Origin: Turicibacter sp. UBA7094
GTDB taxonomy: Bacteria; Bacillota_I; Bacilli_A; MOL361; Turicibacteraceae
DNA length: 46,233 nucleotides
Assembly (NCBI GenBank): GCA_002493395.1
Contig: DKYS01000028.1
Coordinates: 3,533-49,765, forward strand
Direction of reading: 5' to 3'
In this document: piece by piece, positions 25,841-34,436 of the stretch
Layout: every line of letters starts with the position of its first letter
Position numbering within the stretch: the stretch's first letter is position 1
Position numbers and translations under genes: made by a program
Notes under the pieces: generated by a model
What the model was told of the DNA's origin: nothing
Database searches by the model: none
Seen by the model: only the letters and a program-made list of their open reading frames with translations

Positions 25841-26603
25841 GTTTAGAGCGAATGGGTTCAAATGATTTTCGGTGTTCATCGATAATGCCGTGTTCTTCAA
25901 TGGCTTGTAAATGCTCCTTTGTTCCATACCCAACATGACGCTCAAATCCATAGTTAGGATATTTTTCACCTAGCTCCTTCATGTAAGCATCCCGTGTGAC
26001 TTTAGCTACAATACTAGCTGCCGCAATAGATACACTTTTAGCATCACCTTTTATAATAGATGTTTGCGCGATATGAACACGCGGTAAATTCATCGCATCT
26101 AATAATAAATGTTGTGGTTGGCACGGGAGTTGAGCTATCGCACGCTCCATCGCTAATTTTGTTGCCTCATAAATATTTAAGCGATCGATTTCCTCACTCG
26201 TACAAATGCCTATTCCAATACCCGTCGCATATTTTTTTATTTCTTCGTAAAAATATAACCGTCGAGCCTCCGATAGTTTTTTAGAATCATCAATTCCAAA
26301 TAACCAGCAATCGGCTGGTAAAATAACAGCGGCTGCCACAACCGGTCCCGCTAAGGGCCCACGTCCAACTTCATCTACACCAGCAATCAATTCAATCCCA
26401 TTATAGCGAAGTTCATTTTCATAAATAGACATTGTAATAAATTTTTGAAACTCATCGTATTCTTTTTGAATCTTGTTATCATACTGTCTAATTAACCGCT
26501 GAACCCCGCTCCGAGAATCCTCTCTTAATTTCTCTAAAAAGGAATCCTCCACAATATCTTGTTGTAAGAGATGTTTAATCTCATCAATTGTATATTTCTC
26601 CAT
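25818..26603 (-). CDS. rnhB: Ribonuclease HII
   Basis: Removes RNA primers and single ribonucleotides from DNA. The catalytic motif GVDEVGRGPLAGPVVAAAVIL carries D77 and E78; further metal ligands lie in LLLDAMNLPR and KGDAKSVSIAAASIVAKVTRD. At 261 residues it has the N-terminal extension of about 70 residues common in Bacillota RNase HII. It is upstream of dprA with a 60 bp gap. Confidence 0.97.
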   Translation of the reverse strand: MEKYTIDEIKHLLQQDIVEDSFLEKLREDSRSGVQRLIRQYDNKIQKEYDEFQKFITMSIYENELRYNGIELIAGVDEVGRGPLAGPVVAAAVILPADCWLFGIDDSKKLSEARRLYFYEEIKKYATGIGIGICTSEEIDRLNIYEATKLAMERAIAQLPCQPQHLLLDAMNLPRVHIAQTSIIKGDAKSVSIAAASIVAKVTRDAYMKELGEKYPNYGFERHVGYGTKEHLQAIEEHGIIDEHRKSFEPIRSKQKKITKM

Positions 26604-26830
26604 CCGTTAGTCGCTCACCCTTCTACTCAATCAAAGGAACTCATCTGCCTTTAACCCACCACATTTACACCATTTATCTTTATAACCCTCATAAAATGAT
26701 GTTAAAATTCACTTTCCTATTTTAACATCATTCCCAAAAGGATTCTAGCCTATTTTCCGGGTTTTTATCATGCGCCCCATCTAAACAACCCTAAATTTTA
26801 CCACCTCATCCTTTTTTGGGCGCTCTTACT

Positions 26831-26877
26831 AAAAAAAAAAGTCTTCACTTACCTCTTTAACGGTAAGTGAAGACTTT
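26831..26877 (-). terminator. Terminator after rbgA
   Basis: Minus-strand 16-bp stem AAAGTCTTCACTTACC / GGTAAGTGAAGACTTT with an 8-base loop and a run of ten T. The rest of 26604-26880 shows nothing. Confidence 0.92.
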
Positions 26878-26880
26878 AAT

Positions 26881-27744
26881 CTAAGCTTCTTGTTTCATAT
26901 CACCTGGACATTCAAATGAAAGACGCCCCAGCTTTAATCCTCTAATCTCTCGTAAAACAATTTCATACACCTTATCATAATCGACATAACCACCCGATTG
27001 TAAAAATCCACGTTTGCGACCAATTTCATCTAAAACGGCTATCTTATCATCAAGTGGACCGCTTAAATGATAGCGTTCGATTAAACGATCAGGATAATGT
27101 TGGATCAGATAATCAAGAGCATACAAGATAATATCATCTAAATGTAAAATTGTATCTTTGATAGCCCCTGTCACGGCAAGGTTATAACCCACTCGTTGAT
27201 CCTCAAATTTCGGCCATAATACTCCTGGTGTATCAAGTAGTTCTAATTCCTTTTCTACTTTAATCCATTGTTGCGCCTTCGTAACCCCTGGTCGATCCCC
27301 TGTTTGCGCGGCTTTCCTTTTCGCCAAATTATTCGTTAGGGTTGATTTTCCTACGTTGGGAATTCCTAAAATCATCGCTCGAATCGGTCGAGGGCGAAGT
27401 CCCTTCGCCTTCTCCTTTTCAAACTTCTCTTTTAAAATGACCTTTGAGGCTTCTACGATTTGTTTAATCGCATTTTGGTGAAGCGCATCAACCGTTATCA
27501 CGGCTTGATTTTGTTGCTTAAAGTAATTCATCCATTGTTGCGTTACAGCAGGATCTGCAATATCTGCTTTATTTAAAATAATTAATTTCGGTTTATGCTT
27601 AATAATTTCATTCATCATCGGATTACTTGAAGAATATGGAATTCGTGCATCTAACAATTCATACACGATATCAACTAATTTCAACTTTTCTTGAATTTGA
27701 CGGCGCGCTTTCGCCATATGTCCCGGAAACCATTGTACTGTCAT
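26881..27744 (-). CDS. rbgA: Ribosome biogenesis GTPase RbgA (YlqF)
   Basis: Circularly permuted GTPase needed for late 50S assembly. The G4 motif NKAD (58-61) comes before the G1 motif GIPNVGKST (127-135) and the G3 motif DTPG (171-174), the hallmark of the YlqF/YawG group. The opening MTVQWFPGHMAKARRQI is a family signature. Length is 287 residues. It follows two signal peptidase genes and rplS, a neighbourhood seen in Bacillus. Confidence 0.97.
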   Translation of the reverse strand: MTVQWFPGHMAKARRQIQEKLKLVDIVYELLDARIPYSSSNPMMNEIIKHKPKLIILNKADIADPAVTQQWMNYFKQQNQAVITVDALHQNAIKQIVEASKVILKEKFEKEKAKGLRPRPIRAMILGIPNVGKSTLTNNLAKRKAAQTGDRPGVTKAQQWIKVEKELELLDTPGVLWPKFEDQRVGYNLAVTGAIKDTILHLDDIILYALDYLIQHYPDRLIERYHLSGPLDDKIAVLDEIGRKRGFLQSGGYVDYDKVYEIVLREIRGLKLGRLSFECPGDMKQEA

Positions 27745-27810
27745 CTTGTCACTCCCTAGGTTGTTTTTCTATTAGATTATCCTGATTTGAACATTTCATT
27801 CCTACCTCTA

Positions 27811-28362
27811 TTATTTATCATTCTTATCTTCTGTTCCCCGCATCCCAAGAACGTATCCTAAAATTTGATCCTCATGTATTAATCCAATTTGTCGGCTATC
27901 CACACTTCGTGGTCGGTTATCGCCTAAAACAAGATAATATCCCGATGGAATCGCCTTACATGGCTCAAATTGACACACATCCGCTAGTGTAAAGTCCCAT
28001 GTAAAGGCACGATCTCCTTCTTTTTTTTGCCCATTTACATCTAAATAGGGCTCTGCCACGACCGAACCATCCACATATAATTGATCATCGACCATTTCAA
28101 CAGTTTGCCCTGGAAGGCCGATTATCCGTTTTACATAATACTGTCCTTCACTGACCTCAAAAACAACAACATCAAATGCCTTTGGCTCATACCCAAGTTT
28201 CCATAAAATTGCTGAATCACCGTCGTGTAAAGTTGGTAACATCGATGCCCCATCTACTTTCACCGGTGTAAAAATAAAACGTTGGATCAAGGTTACCATT
28301 AATAAAGCAATTAAAACTGTCTTTCCCCAATTAAAAACGGCTTTTAATAACCTAAGTCCCAT
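27811..28362 (-). CDS. lepB: Type I signal peptidase, copy A
   Basis: Removes signal peptides from exported proteins. About 183 residues: one N-terminal membrane helix (about 13-33), catalytic Ser40 in VDGASMLPT, catalytic Lys78 in YYVKRIIGLPGQ, and the late GDNRPRSVDSRQIG box. Two cysteines, C130 and C135 in CQFEPC, lie in the extracellular domain. ATG 28362 is chosen over the GTG 15 bases upstream because GGGTGA precedes it. It lies in tandem with a similar gene, 55 bp downstream of it. Confidence 0.95.
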   Translation of the reverse strand: MGLRLLKAVFNWGKTVLIALLMVTLIQRFIFTPVKVDGASMLPTLHDGDSAILWKLGYEPKAFDVVVFEVSEGQYYVKRIIGLPGQTVEMVDDQLYVDGSVVAEPYLDVNGQKKEGDRAFTWDFTLADVCQFEPCKAIPSGYYLVLGDNRPRSVDSRQIGLIHEDQILGYVLGMRGTEDKNDK

Positions 28363-28416
28363 ATTTAATTCACCCACTTTATCATTCTTCCCTGTTTGTG
28401 TTAAAACACACTGCTG

Positions 28417-28971
28417 TTACTCAATGCGACCAAAACTTGATAGAGGCCACTGAATCCAAGTCGCCTTTCCTAATATTTGATCCTTATGAATTAATCCAAT
28501 ATCACGACTATCACGACTATGCGGACGATTATCTCCAAGAACCAAATAATAATCTTCCGGAATGACCGAGCATGGATCAAATTGACAAATGTCTTCTAAC
28601 GTAAAATCGCTAGTAAAATTCCCACTATAGGAAACAATACTTTTACCACTTTGAAGATAAGGTTCTGAAACAGCCTGATTATCTATATAGAGTTGATCGT
28701 CTTGATAAGAAACAGTTTGTCCCGGTAATCCAATCACACGTTTAACATAATAAACATCTGGTGAGTACTCAAAAACGATGACATCAAACGGTTTAGGCTG
28801 ATAACCAAACTTCCATAAAATAACGGAATCCTCATCATGTAAGGTCGGATACATAGAAGGCCCATCTACCTTTACGGGTGTAAAGACATATTTATGAACC
28901 AGTGTTACTAAAATGAAAATAATAACAAATGTTTTTACCCAATCAAAAACTTCTCGAAGTACTTTCTTCAT
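28417..28971 (-). CDS. lepB: Type I signal peptidase, copy B
   Basis: Close paralogue of the next gene in the operon and about the same length (184 residues). Catalytic Ser39 in VDGPSMYPT, Lys77 in YYVKRVIGLPGQ, and GDNRPHSRDSRDIG are intact, with one N-terminal helix. It shares the CQFDPC cysteine pair (C129, C134). The two copies differ most in the stretch between the lysine box and the cysteines, which could shift substrate preference. Start at ATG 28971, which follows GGAG; the GTG nine bases upstream overlaps that site. Confidence 0.95.
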   Translation of the reverse strand: MKKVLREVFDWVKTFVIIFILVTLVHKYVFTPVKVDGPSMYPTLHDEDSVILWKFGYQPKPFDVIVFEYSPDVYYVKRVIGLPGQTVSYQDDQLYIDNQAVSEPYLQSGKSIVSYSGNFTSDFTLEDICQFDPCSVIPEDYYLVLGDNRPHSRDSRDIGLIHKDQILGKATWIQWPLSSFGRIE

Positions 28972-29083
28972 GCCCTTCACTCCACCATCATATTTTACCT
29001 AGGTTTACCACCTTTTAGTATTAACAAGCCTTAACTCCTTTATACATATTACTGTTAATTTTACCATAAAAATGAATTAATAA

Positions 29084-29126
29084 CAAAAAAAGATGCCCCC
29101 AAACCGAAGTTTTTTCTGGGCATCTT
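29084..29126 (-). terminator. Terminator after rplS
   Basis: Minus-strand AAGATGCCC ... GGGCATCTT stem followed by seven T, about 35 bp past the rplS stop. Confidence 0.9.
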
Positions 29127-29162
29127 AGTTGCAATTGAGGTAAGTGTGTTAAAAAACTAAAA

Positions 29163-29513
29163 TTATCGACGCTCTTTGATACGAGCCGCTTTCGCTGATA
29201 AGTTACGGATGTAGTTAAGTTTTGCACGACGAACTTTACCACGACGAGTAACTTCGATTTTTTCAATAATAGGTGTGTGTAATGGGAATGTACGTTCTAC
29301 ACCACATCCGAAAGAGATTTTACGAACTGTGAATGTCCCGCTAATTCCTTTACCGTTTTGACGTTTTAATACTAAACCTTCGAATACCTGAACGCGCTCA
29401 CGGTTACCCTCTTTGATACGAACGTGTACACGTACGTTATCTCCTGCGCGGAATTCTGGTAAATCTGTTTTTAAATATGACTGTGTTAATTCATTGATTA
29501 ATTGTTGACTCAT
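29163..29513 (-). CDS. rplS: 50S ribosomal protein L19
   Basis: 116 residues, located at the 30S-50S interface. Family blocks include FRAGDNVRVHVRIKEGNRERVQVFEG, SGTFTVRKISFGCGVERTFPLH and EVTRRGKVRRAKLNYIRNL. ATG 29513 (MSQQLINEL) is preferred over the GTG at 29522 because AAGGAG lies 10 bases before it and only 1 base before the GTG. It has its own promoter, separate from trmD. Confidence 0.98.
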   Translation of the reverse strand: MSQQLINELTQSYLKTDLPEFRAGDNVRVHVRIKEGNRERVQVFEGLVLKRQNGKGISGTFTVRKISFGCGVERTFPLHTPIIEKIEVTRRGKVRRAKLNYIRNLSAKAARIKERR

Positions 29514-29596
29514 TAATCTCACGCTCCTTCATTACGCAAGCTCATTCAATTAGAATTTCTAATTCAGCGGAACCTGGGGTAGTGCTCTTTGGCACG
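29514..29596 (-). promoter_or_regulatory. rplS 5' leader, candidate L19 leader
   Basis: About 80-nt leader from the predicted start site to rplS. It contains AATTAGAAATTCTAATT, a perfect hairpin, and an upstream GTGCC/GGCAC-like element around GTGCCAAAGAGCAC. Bacillota rplS genes often carry a regulatory L19 leader; I cannot confirm that fold by eye. Confidence 0.4.
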
Positions 29597-29602
29597 TTTG
29601 AA

Positions 29603-29631
29603 ATCATATCATATTATTTTGATAAATTCAA
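29603..29631 (-). promoter_or_regulatory. Promoter of rplS
   Basis: Minus strand TTGAAT (29626-29631), 17-bp spacer, TATGAT (29603-29608). The sequence from here to the trmD stop (29764) shows no minus-strand terminator. Confidence 0.7.
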
Positions 29632-29763
29632 TTATTTTTTAGGAATATTCGCAAAATTCCTCTTTTTTTGATTTTTCATCATTAAGTGGCCGGTTTACTT
29701 CATTCATCTAAACTTCTTCTTGAGATACACCTGTTTTAAAAAGCTATCCCTAACGAAGAGTCG

Positions 29764-30507
29764 TTAATCATTTACCTCTACACGATTGAATTGATGAATC
29801 AGTTGTTGTTCACGTGCCGTCAATTCTCGCTGACTCAAGAGGTCTGGTCGACGCTTATAGGTGCGATAAAGCGACTGCTCTTGTCGCCACTCTTCAATCA
29901 GCTTATGATTTCCCGAGATCAACACATCAGGGACTTTCATTCCCCGAAAATCAACAGGACGGGTATATTGTGGAAACTCAAGTAACCCTGTTGAAAAGGA
30001 ATCATTCTCGTGCGATTCCTGCTTTCCTAAAACGTCGGGAAGTAATCGAACGATAGCATCTGTCATGACCATCGCTGCCAGCTCGCCTCCTGTTAAAACA
30101 TAATCACCTAATGAGAGTTCATCTGTCACTAAGTATTCTCGAATCCGCTCATCAAAGCCCTCATAATGACCACAAATGAAAATAAGATGTTCTTCTTTGG
30201 CAAGTTCTTCTGCTTTTGCTTGCGTAAATCGTTCACCTTGCGGACACATCAAAATAATCCGTGGTTTATCTTGTTTTGTTCGACGAACCGATTCAACTGC
30301 ATCAAAAATAGGTTGCGCAGTCAAGAGCATCCCAGCGCCTCCACCATACGGATAATCATCAACTTTCTTATGCTTGTTTTGGGAAAATTCTCGGAAATTC
30401 ACCGTATTTAATTCAACCGCCCCACAAGCCTGCGCTCTTTTTAAAATGGAATCATTAAAAACTCCGGTAAACATTTCTGGAAATAACGTTAAAACATCTA
30501 TTTTCAT
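29764..30507 (-). CDS. trmD: tRNA (guanine-N1)-methyltransferase TrmD
   Basis: Forms m1G37 next to the anticodon, preventing +1 frameshifts. The 247 residues show MKIDVLTLFPEMF, the YGGGAGM loop, and the trefoil-knot SAM site around LSLGDYVLTGGELAAMVMTDA. The start overlaps the rimM stop by one base, so the two are coupled. Confidence 0.98.
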   Translation of the reverse strand: MKIDVLTLFPEMFTGVFNDSILKRAQACGAVELNTVNFREFSQNKHKKVDDYPYGGGAGMLLTAQPIFDAVESVRRTKQDKPRIILMCPQGERFTQAKAEELAKEEHLIFICGHYEGFDERIREYLVTDELSLGDYVLTGGELAAMVMTDAIVRLLPDVLGKQESHENDSFSTGLLEFPQYTRPVDFRGMKVPDVLISGNHKLIEEWRQEQSLYRTYKRRPDLLSQRELTAREQQLIHQFNRVEVND

Positions 30508-31013
30508 TACAATAACCCTTCTAACACTTCAATAATTACTTTTTTAGATTCTGTATCTACTGACTTCACAACATCCTCAATATACGGAATGAGGGCATCT
30601 TTTTTTCCTGGACGCTTCACCACCCACACATCATTCGCACCTGTTTCTAAAATTTCACTAATCTCACCAATTACTTCACCTTCTGTTGTTACAACTTGAC
30701 ACCCGATAATTTCAAAGTAGTAAAATTCATTTTCATCTAATTCATCTAACTCATCGGTAGCGACTAATAAAAGACATCCTTTATATTTCTCTACATCATT
30801 AATCGAATTTAAATGTTTAAACTTCAATAAATCTGCACCTTTATGCACGCGGTGAGTAGCGACTGTTACCTCTATATAATCACCATTAAAATCAATGATT
30901 AATTGACTCCCTTTCTTAAAGCGATCCTCTTTAAAATCACTATTTGAAATAACTTTGACTTCCCCTTGAAGGGCATGCGTATTAACAATTTTTCCAACTT
31001 GTAAAAAATCCAT
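30507..31013 (-). CDS. rimM: 16S rRNA processing protein RimM
   Basis: Assembly factor for the 30S head, binding S19. 168 residues: an N-terminal beta-barrel (FLQVGKIVNTHALQGEVKV) and a C-terminal PRC barrel (NEFYYFEIIGCQVVTTEGEVIG through DALIPYIEDVVKSVD). It starts at an AGGAGG just after a hairpin with a T-run. It is separated from ffh and ylxM, with which rimM often clusters. Confidence 0.97.
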   Translation of the reverse strand: MDFLQVGKIVNTHALQGEVKVISNSDFKEDRFKKGSQLIIDFNGDYIEVTVATHRVHKGADLLKFKHLNSINDVEKYKGCLLLVATDELDELDENEFYYFEIIGCQVVTTEGEVIGEISEILETGANDVWVVKRPGKKDALIPYIEDVVKSVDTESKKVIIEVLEGLL

Positions 31014-31030
31014 AGCCTAAACCTCCTATA

Positions 31031-31066
31031 ACAAAAAGGGCCAATTAAAAAAAGGCCCCTTGTTTT
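31031..31066 (-). promoter_or_regulatory. Hairpin with T-rich 3' arm in the rimM leader
   Basis: Minus strand AAGGGGCC - T-rich loop - GGCCCTTTTT, ending a few bases before the rimM AGGAGG and starting about 20 bp after the -10 element. It may attenuate rimM-trmD transcription or affect translation. Confidence 0.5.
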
Positions 31067-31082
31067 AAACCTTTATACTTCT

Positions 31083-31091
31083 ATTATAACA
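31083..31091 (-). promoter_or_regulatory. Extended -10 promoter of rimM-trmD
   Basis: Minus-strand TGTTATAAT about 70 bp before rimM. A plus-strand TGTTATAAT lies 150 bp away and faces the CPBP gene, making a divergent promoter region. Confidence 0.6.
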
Positions 31092-31241
31092 TATCGTCGA
31101 TAAACTCATACAAAAACCTCCATAAACATTCAGAGGAATCTCTCAAATCAAAGAATAAGATGTTGAGATAAAGGACTTCGGCTTAAATTTTTTTTGAAAA
31201 ATCTCGGCCCATTTTGCCATATTTTATTTCTTATTTGGATA

Positions 31242-31250
31242 TGTTATAAT
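31242..31250 (+). promoter_or_regulatory. Extended -10 promoter of the CPBP protease gene
   Basis: Plus-strand TGTTATAAT 34 bp before the ATG, with AGGAGGGA as ribosome binding site. No clear -35. Confidence 0.6.
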
Positions 31251-31284
31251 AAGCATAATTATCAAATGCTATAGGAGGGATAAA

Positions 31285-31980
31285 ATGAATTTACGTCTAA
31301 CGAAATCAACCGTATTAATCTTTACGTATATTTTTGCGATGTTTTTATTACCCTACCTGTCTTGTCAAATGCTCGCTACGTTTTGTACGAGTGAAGTTGA
31401 CATTCAGGTTTATGCTAATTTAATTTCGTATCTTGTACTCGTTATTGTCTCACTTTTATTTTTTGGTTCTGAAATTGCTAAGCAATTTAAACAAATTACC
31501 TCAGCTAAACATTTTATTAAACATATTTTAATCGGATGGCTTCTACTCTTAGCTGCATCATACGTGGCAGGTTTTATCATTCTCTTCTTTACCCAATCGT
31601 CGGAGTCTTCCGTTAACCAACAAGTCCTTACAGACTTAATGGCCTTTCATCCGATTTTAATGGGGGGAATGACGATTTTATGTGCCCCGCTTGTTGAAGA
31701 AGTGGTGTTCCGATTAACGATTATGAGAGGATTACTTAAACACCCATGGGTCGCTATTTTATTAAGTAGTTTTCTGTTTGGCCTCATTCACGTCATTAGC
31801 TCATTATTAATTGGAAATTTTGCAGACTGTATTTATATTATTCAATACATGGCAATGGGAGGAGCGCTTGGGTACGTTTATTATCGTCACCAAAACATCT
31901 GGTATTCAATTGGTGTCCACGCAATTCAAAATACGTTCTCTACCGTCATAGTCATTCTTCTTTCATTATTAACAGCATAA
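31285..31980 (+). CDS. CPBP-family intramembrane metalloprotease
   Basis: 231 residues with about six to eight membrane helices. The three conserved CPBP (CAAX protease/Abi) motifs are present: EEVVFR (E138, E139, R143), FGLIHV (H169), and VHAIQN (H212, N216). Bacterial members cleave membrane substrates, and some protect against self-made bacteriocins; the substrate here is unknown. It is one of only two plus-strand genes in the window and stands alone between a promoter and a terminator shared with feoB. Confidence 0.92.
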   Translation: MNLRLTKSTVLIFTYIFAMFLLPYLSCQMLATFCTSEVDIQVYANLISYLVLVIVSLLFFGSEIAKQFKQITSAKHFIKHILIGWLLLLAASYVAGFIILFFTQSSESSVNQQVLTDLMAFHPILMGGMTILCAPLVEEVVFRLTIMRGLLKHPWVAILLSSFLFGLIHVISSLLIGNFADCIYIIQYMAMGGALGYVYYRHQNIWYSIGVHAIQNTFSTVIVILLSLLTA

Positions 31981-31992
31981 AATGACCGAGTA

Positions 31993-32025
31993 AAAAAGGC
32001 AACTTCTCAAAGAAGTTGCCTTTTT
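31993..32025. terminator. Bidirectional terminator between the CPBP gene and feoB
   Basis: AAAAAGGCAACTTCT / AGAAGTTGCCTTTTT stem with T-runs in both directions, serving two convergent genes. Confidence 0.92.
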
Positions 32026-32035
32026 CATTTGATGG

Positions 32036-34036
32036 TTAAAGAATTAAAAGTCCTAATTGATAAATGACGAAACTAACTAGATAGGCCACGACTACTCCAA
32101 AGATGACCATCAATGTCGTTACCTTTAACGATTTTGTCTCCTGATACATCACTCCGACTGTCGATAAACACGGGATGTAAAGTAGAGAAAAGACCAAAAA
32201 ACTAAAGGCCTGAAGCGGAGTGAACAAAGCTAAAATCCCCGTCTCTGCCCCACAAATAATGAGAATGGAAGACGCCACGAGTTCTTTAGCTAAAAAACCG
32301 ACGACTAGACTACTCGCCGCTTGCCAAGTCCCAAACCCGAGAGGTAGAAACACGGGAGCTAACACCCCCCCTAAAAGAGCTAGATAACTTTGATCATCTG
32401 GCACGTGTAATCCTGAGGGTCCTAAATCCTTAAGTAACCACAGCACGACAGAACCTAACACAATGAATTTACCTGCCGTATGGATAAAATCACTTCCTCG
32501 GCTAAACGTCTGATTCATTAAATTTTTAAATTGGGGAACTCGGTAAGGAGGAACCTCCAAAATAAATTGACTTTGTGTTTTCTTAAATATCGAGACTGAT
32601 AATAATTTGGCACTTAATAAAGCCACGATAATCCCTAATAAATAAAGTCCCATAATAATCAGCGACTGTGATTTTTTAAAAAATATTCCGACAAATAAGA
32701 CGTATACGGGTAGCCGTGCCGAGCAAGACATAAATGGAATAATCATCATCGTTTTAATTCGCTCAAACTTATCAGGGATTGTTCGTGTTGCCATAATAGC
32801 TGGTACATTACACCCAAATCCAGTGATAAGTGGAACAACTGCTTTCCCATTTAAGCCGAATCCTGAAAAAATATAATCCATCACAATGGCGACACGTGCC
32901 ATATACCCCGTGGCTTCCATCAACGACAAACAGAAAAATAAAATTAAAATTTGCGGAAGGAAGACGATAACGCCACCAACCCCTGCCACGACTCCCTCTA
33001 TTAATGCGCCATAAATAAAGCCTTCTGGATGAAGTCCTAAAGATAAAAGGAACGAGGAAATCGCAGGGGTCACCCAGTTATCTATGACTGCTGTAAACCC
33101 GTCAGAAATTGGATTTCCCAACCAATCAAAGGTTAAACTATAAATCAAAAACATAAGCAGTAAAAAGATAAGGATTCCCAAAATGGGGTGGGTTAACAAA
33201 CGATCGATGGGGGTTAATCGCGCTTGATGCTCTTCCTTAAATCCAGGGAGCGGTTTAACACAAGCTTGATAGACCTGATGAATCCACTCACGACGCTTAT
33301 TAAAAATCGCCCCTTTTAAGGACAGCGCCTCTTTACCCTCAATAATCTGCTTCTCCGTTTCTAACACAATCATCCGAATTTTATCAACTTCACTTTTAGG
33401 TAAAATGGGATAAACACCTTCATTTCCCTCTAAAGCTTGAATCGCTATCCACCGATTATCCAAAGCCCTCTCATTTTGAGGAATTAAGCGAATTATTTGA
33501 GCAATTGCTTTCTCTATCGTGTTTCCATAGTCTAATTTAAATGGTTTTTCTATCGATAATTTTGCTAATCCATCAATCACTGATTCGATTCCCTCACCTT
33601 TGCGGGCAGATATTAAAACAAGCTCATTTGGAATATATTCCTTTAATCGTTGTGCATCAAACATCAACCCCTTTTTAGCTAGAGCATCCATCATATTAAG
33701 TGTCACCATCATCGGAACATTAGCTTCTAATAATTGAATACTTAGGTGAAGATTCCGCTTTAAATGCGTGGCATCGACAATATTAATAAATCCATTGTAA
33801 GACTCATGAAGAATCGCATAAGTAACGACCCCCTCATCTTCGCTACTTGGAGTCACGCTATACGTTCCGGGTAAATCGATGAGCTGATCGTTCCCACCTT
33901 TAATCGATCCCACCAATTTATCAACCGTCACTCCACTCCAGTTCCCAACATGGGCATTTGCTCCCGTTAATGCATTAAACAACGTTGTTTTTCCTACATT
34001 GGGATTTCCAATTAACATAAACCGCAAAATAGACAC
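32036..34036 (-). CDS. feoB: Ferrous iron transporter FeoB
   Basis: 666 residues. The N-terminal G domain has G1 GNPNVGKT (10-17), G3 DLPG (54-57) and G4 NMMD (114-117). The membrane part from about residue 280 carries two Gate-like regions, including GFGCNVPAIMATRTI with the conserved cysteine. Together these move Fe2+ across the membrane, driven or gated by GTP. feoA lies 11 bp upstream in the same operon. No FeoC gene is seen. Confidence 0.97.
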   Translation of the reverse strand: MSILRFMLIGNPNVGKTTLFNALTGANAHVGNWSGVTVDKLVGSIKGGNDQLIDLPGTYSVTPSSEDEGVVTYAILHESYNGFINIVDATHLKRNLHLSIQLLEANVPMMVTLNMMDALAKKGLMFDAQRLKEYIPNELVLISARKGEGIESVIDGLAKLSIEKPFKLDYGNTIEKAIAQIIRLIPQNERALDNRWIAIQALEGNEGVYPILPKSEVDKIRMIVLETEKQIIEGKEALSLKGAIFNKRREWIHQVYQACVKPLPGFKEEHQARLTPIDRLLTHPILGILIFLLLMFLIYSLTFDWLGNPISDGFTAVIDNWVTPAISSFLLSLGLHPEGFIYGALIEGVVAGVGGVIVFLPQILILFFCLSLMEATGYMARVAIVMDYIFSGFGLNGKAVVPLITGFGCNVPAIMATRTIPDKFERIKTMMIIPFMSCSARLPVYVLFVGIFFKKSQSLIIMGLYLLGIIVALLSAKLLSVSIFKKTQSQFILEVPPYRVPQFKNLMNQTFSRGSDFIHTAGKFIVLGSVVLWLLKDLGPSGLHVPDDQSYLALLGGVLAPVFLPLGFGTWQAASSLVVGFLAKELVASSILIICGAETGILALFTPLQAFSFLVFSLLYIPCLSTVGVMYQETKSLKVTTLMVIFGVVVAYLVSFVIYQLGLLIL

Positions 34037-34047
34037 CTCCTCTTGAG

Positions 34048-34275
34048 CTATATCTTTTCAATTTTAATCTTTTGTGCCTCTTGTTTTCGAATACAAAGAT
34101 CCACATCGTCAATTGAAATATAAAATAATTGTCCAAAATTTAAGATACTCAGAAGCCTAACCTCTGAACCCACTGAGATTCCTACATCATATAAACGACG
34201 ACTAAAGCTTTCAGATAAATCAGTAAACTCTGTAATAATCGCGCATTCTCCCTTTTTCATTGTTGCTAATGTCAC
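34048..34275 (-). CDS. feoA: FeoA SH3-like accessory protein
   Basis: 75 residues from a GTG at 34275. This start is chosen because AAAGGAGG lies 7 bases upstream; the longer frame to 34308 would place the ribosome binding site inside the gene. The protein is a small SH3-like barrel (KKGECAIITEFTDLSESFSRRLYDVGISVGSEVRLL), the FeoA pattern, and is thought to modulate FeoB. No convincing Fur or DtxR operator was found upstream. Confidence 0.93.
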   Translation of the reverse strand: MTLATMKKGECAIITEFTDLSESFSRRLYDVGISVGSEVRLLSILNFGQLFYISIDDVDLCIRKQEAQKIKIEKI

Positions 34276-34436
34276 ATCGTTCCCTCCTTTTACGCCGAAA
34301 AAGCACATTATCTATCAACATGTGGGACCATTCGATTTAAAAAACTTCAACCCTTTCTCACCTTGTCACCATCTGTCAATTAAAACAGGACATACTTCTA
34401 ACTCATCGATAATACATTCATTATAGGTGATCAAAG

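Noticed and set aside
29021..29266. Minus-strand frame overlapping rplS 3' end and terminator
   Set aside because: Passes through the terminator stem and the L19 C-terminus out of frame.
29640..29670. Plus-strand hairpin AGGAAT/ATTCCT with T-run
   Set aside because: It would terminate plus-strand transcription, but no plus-strand gene precedes it; probably chance in AT-rich sequence.
34410..34430. ATAAT - ATTAT inverted repeat as a Fur box near feoA and ylbJ
   Set aside because: Arm spacing (6 bp) and sequence do not fit the Fur consensus, and it is about 140 bp from the feoA start.
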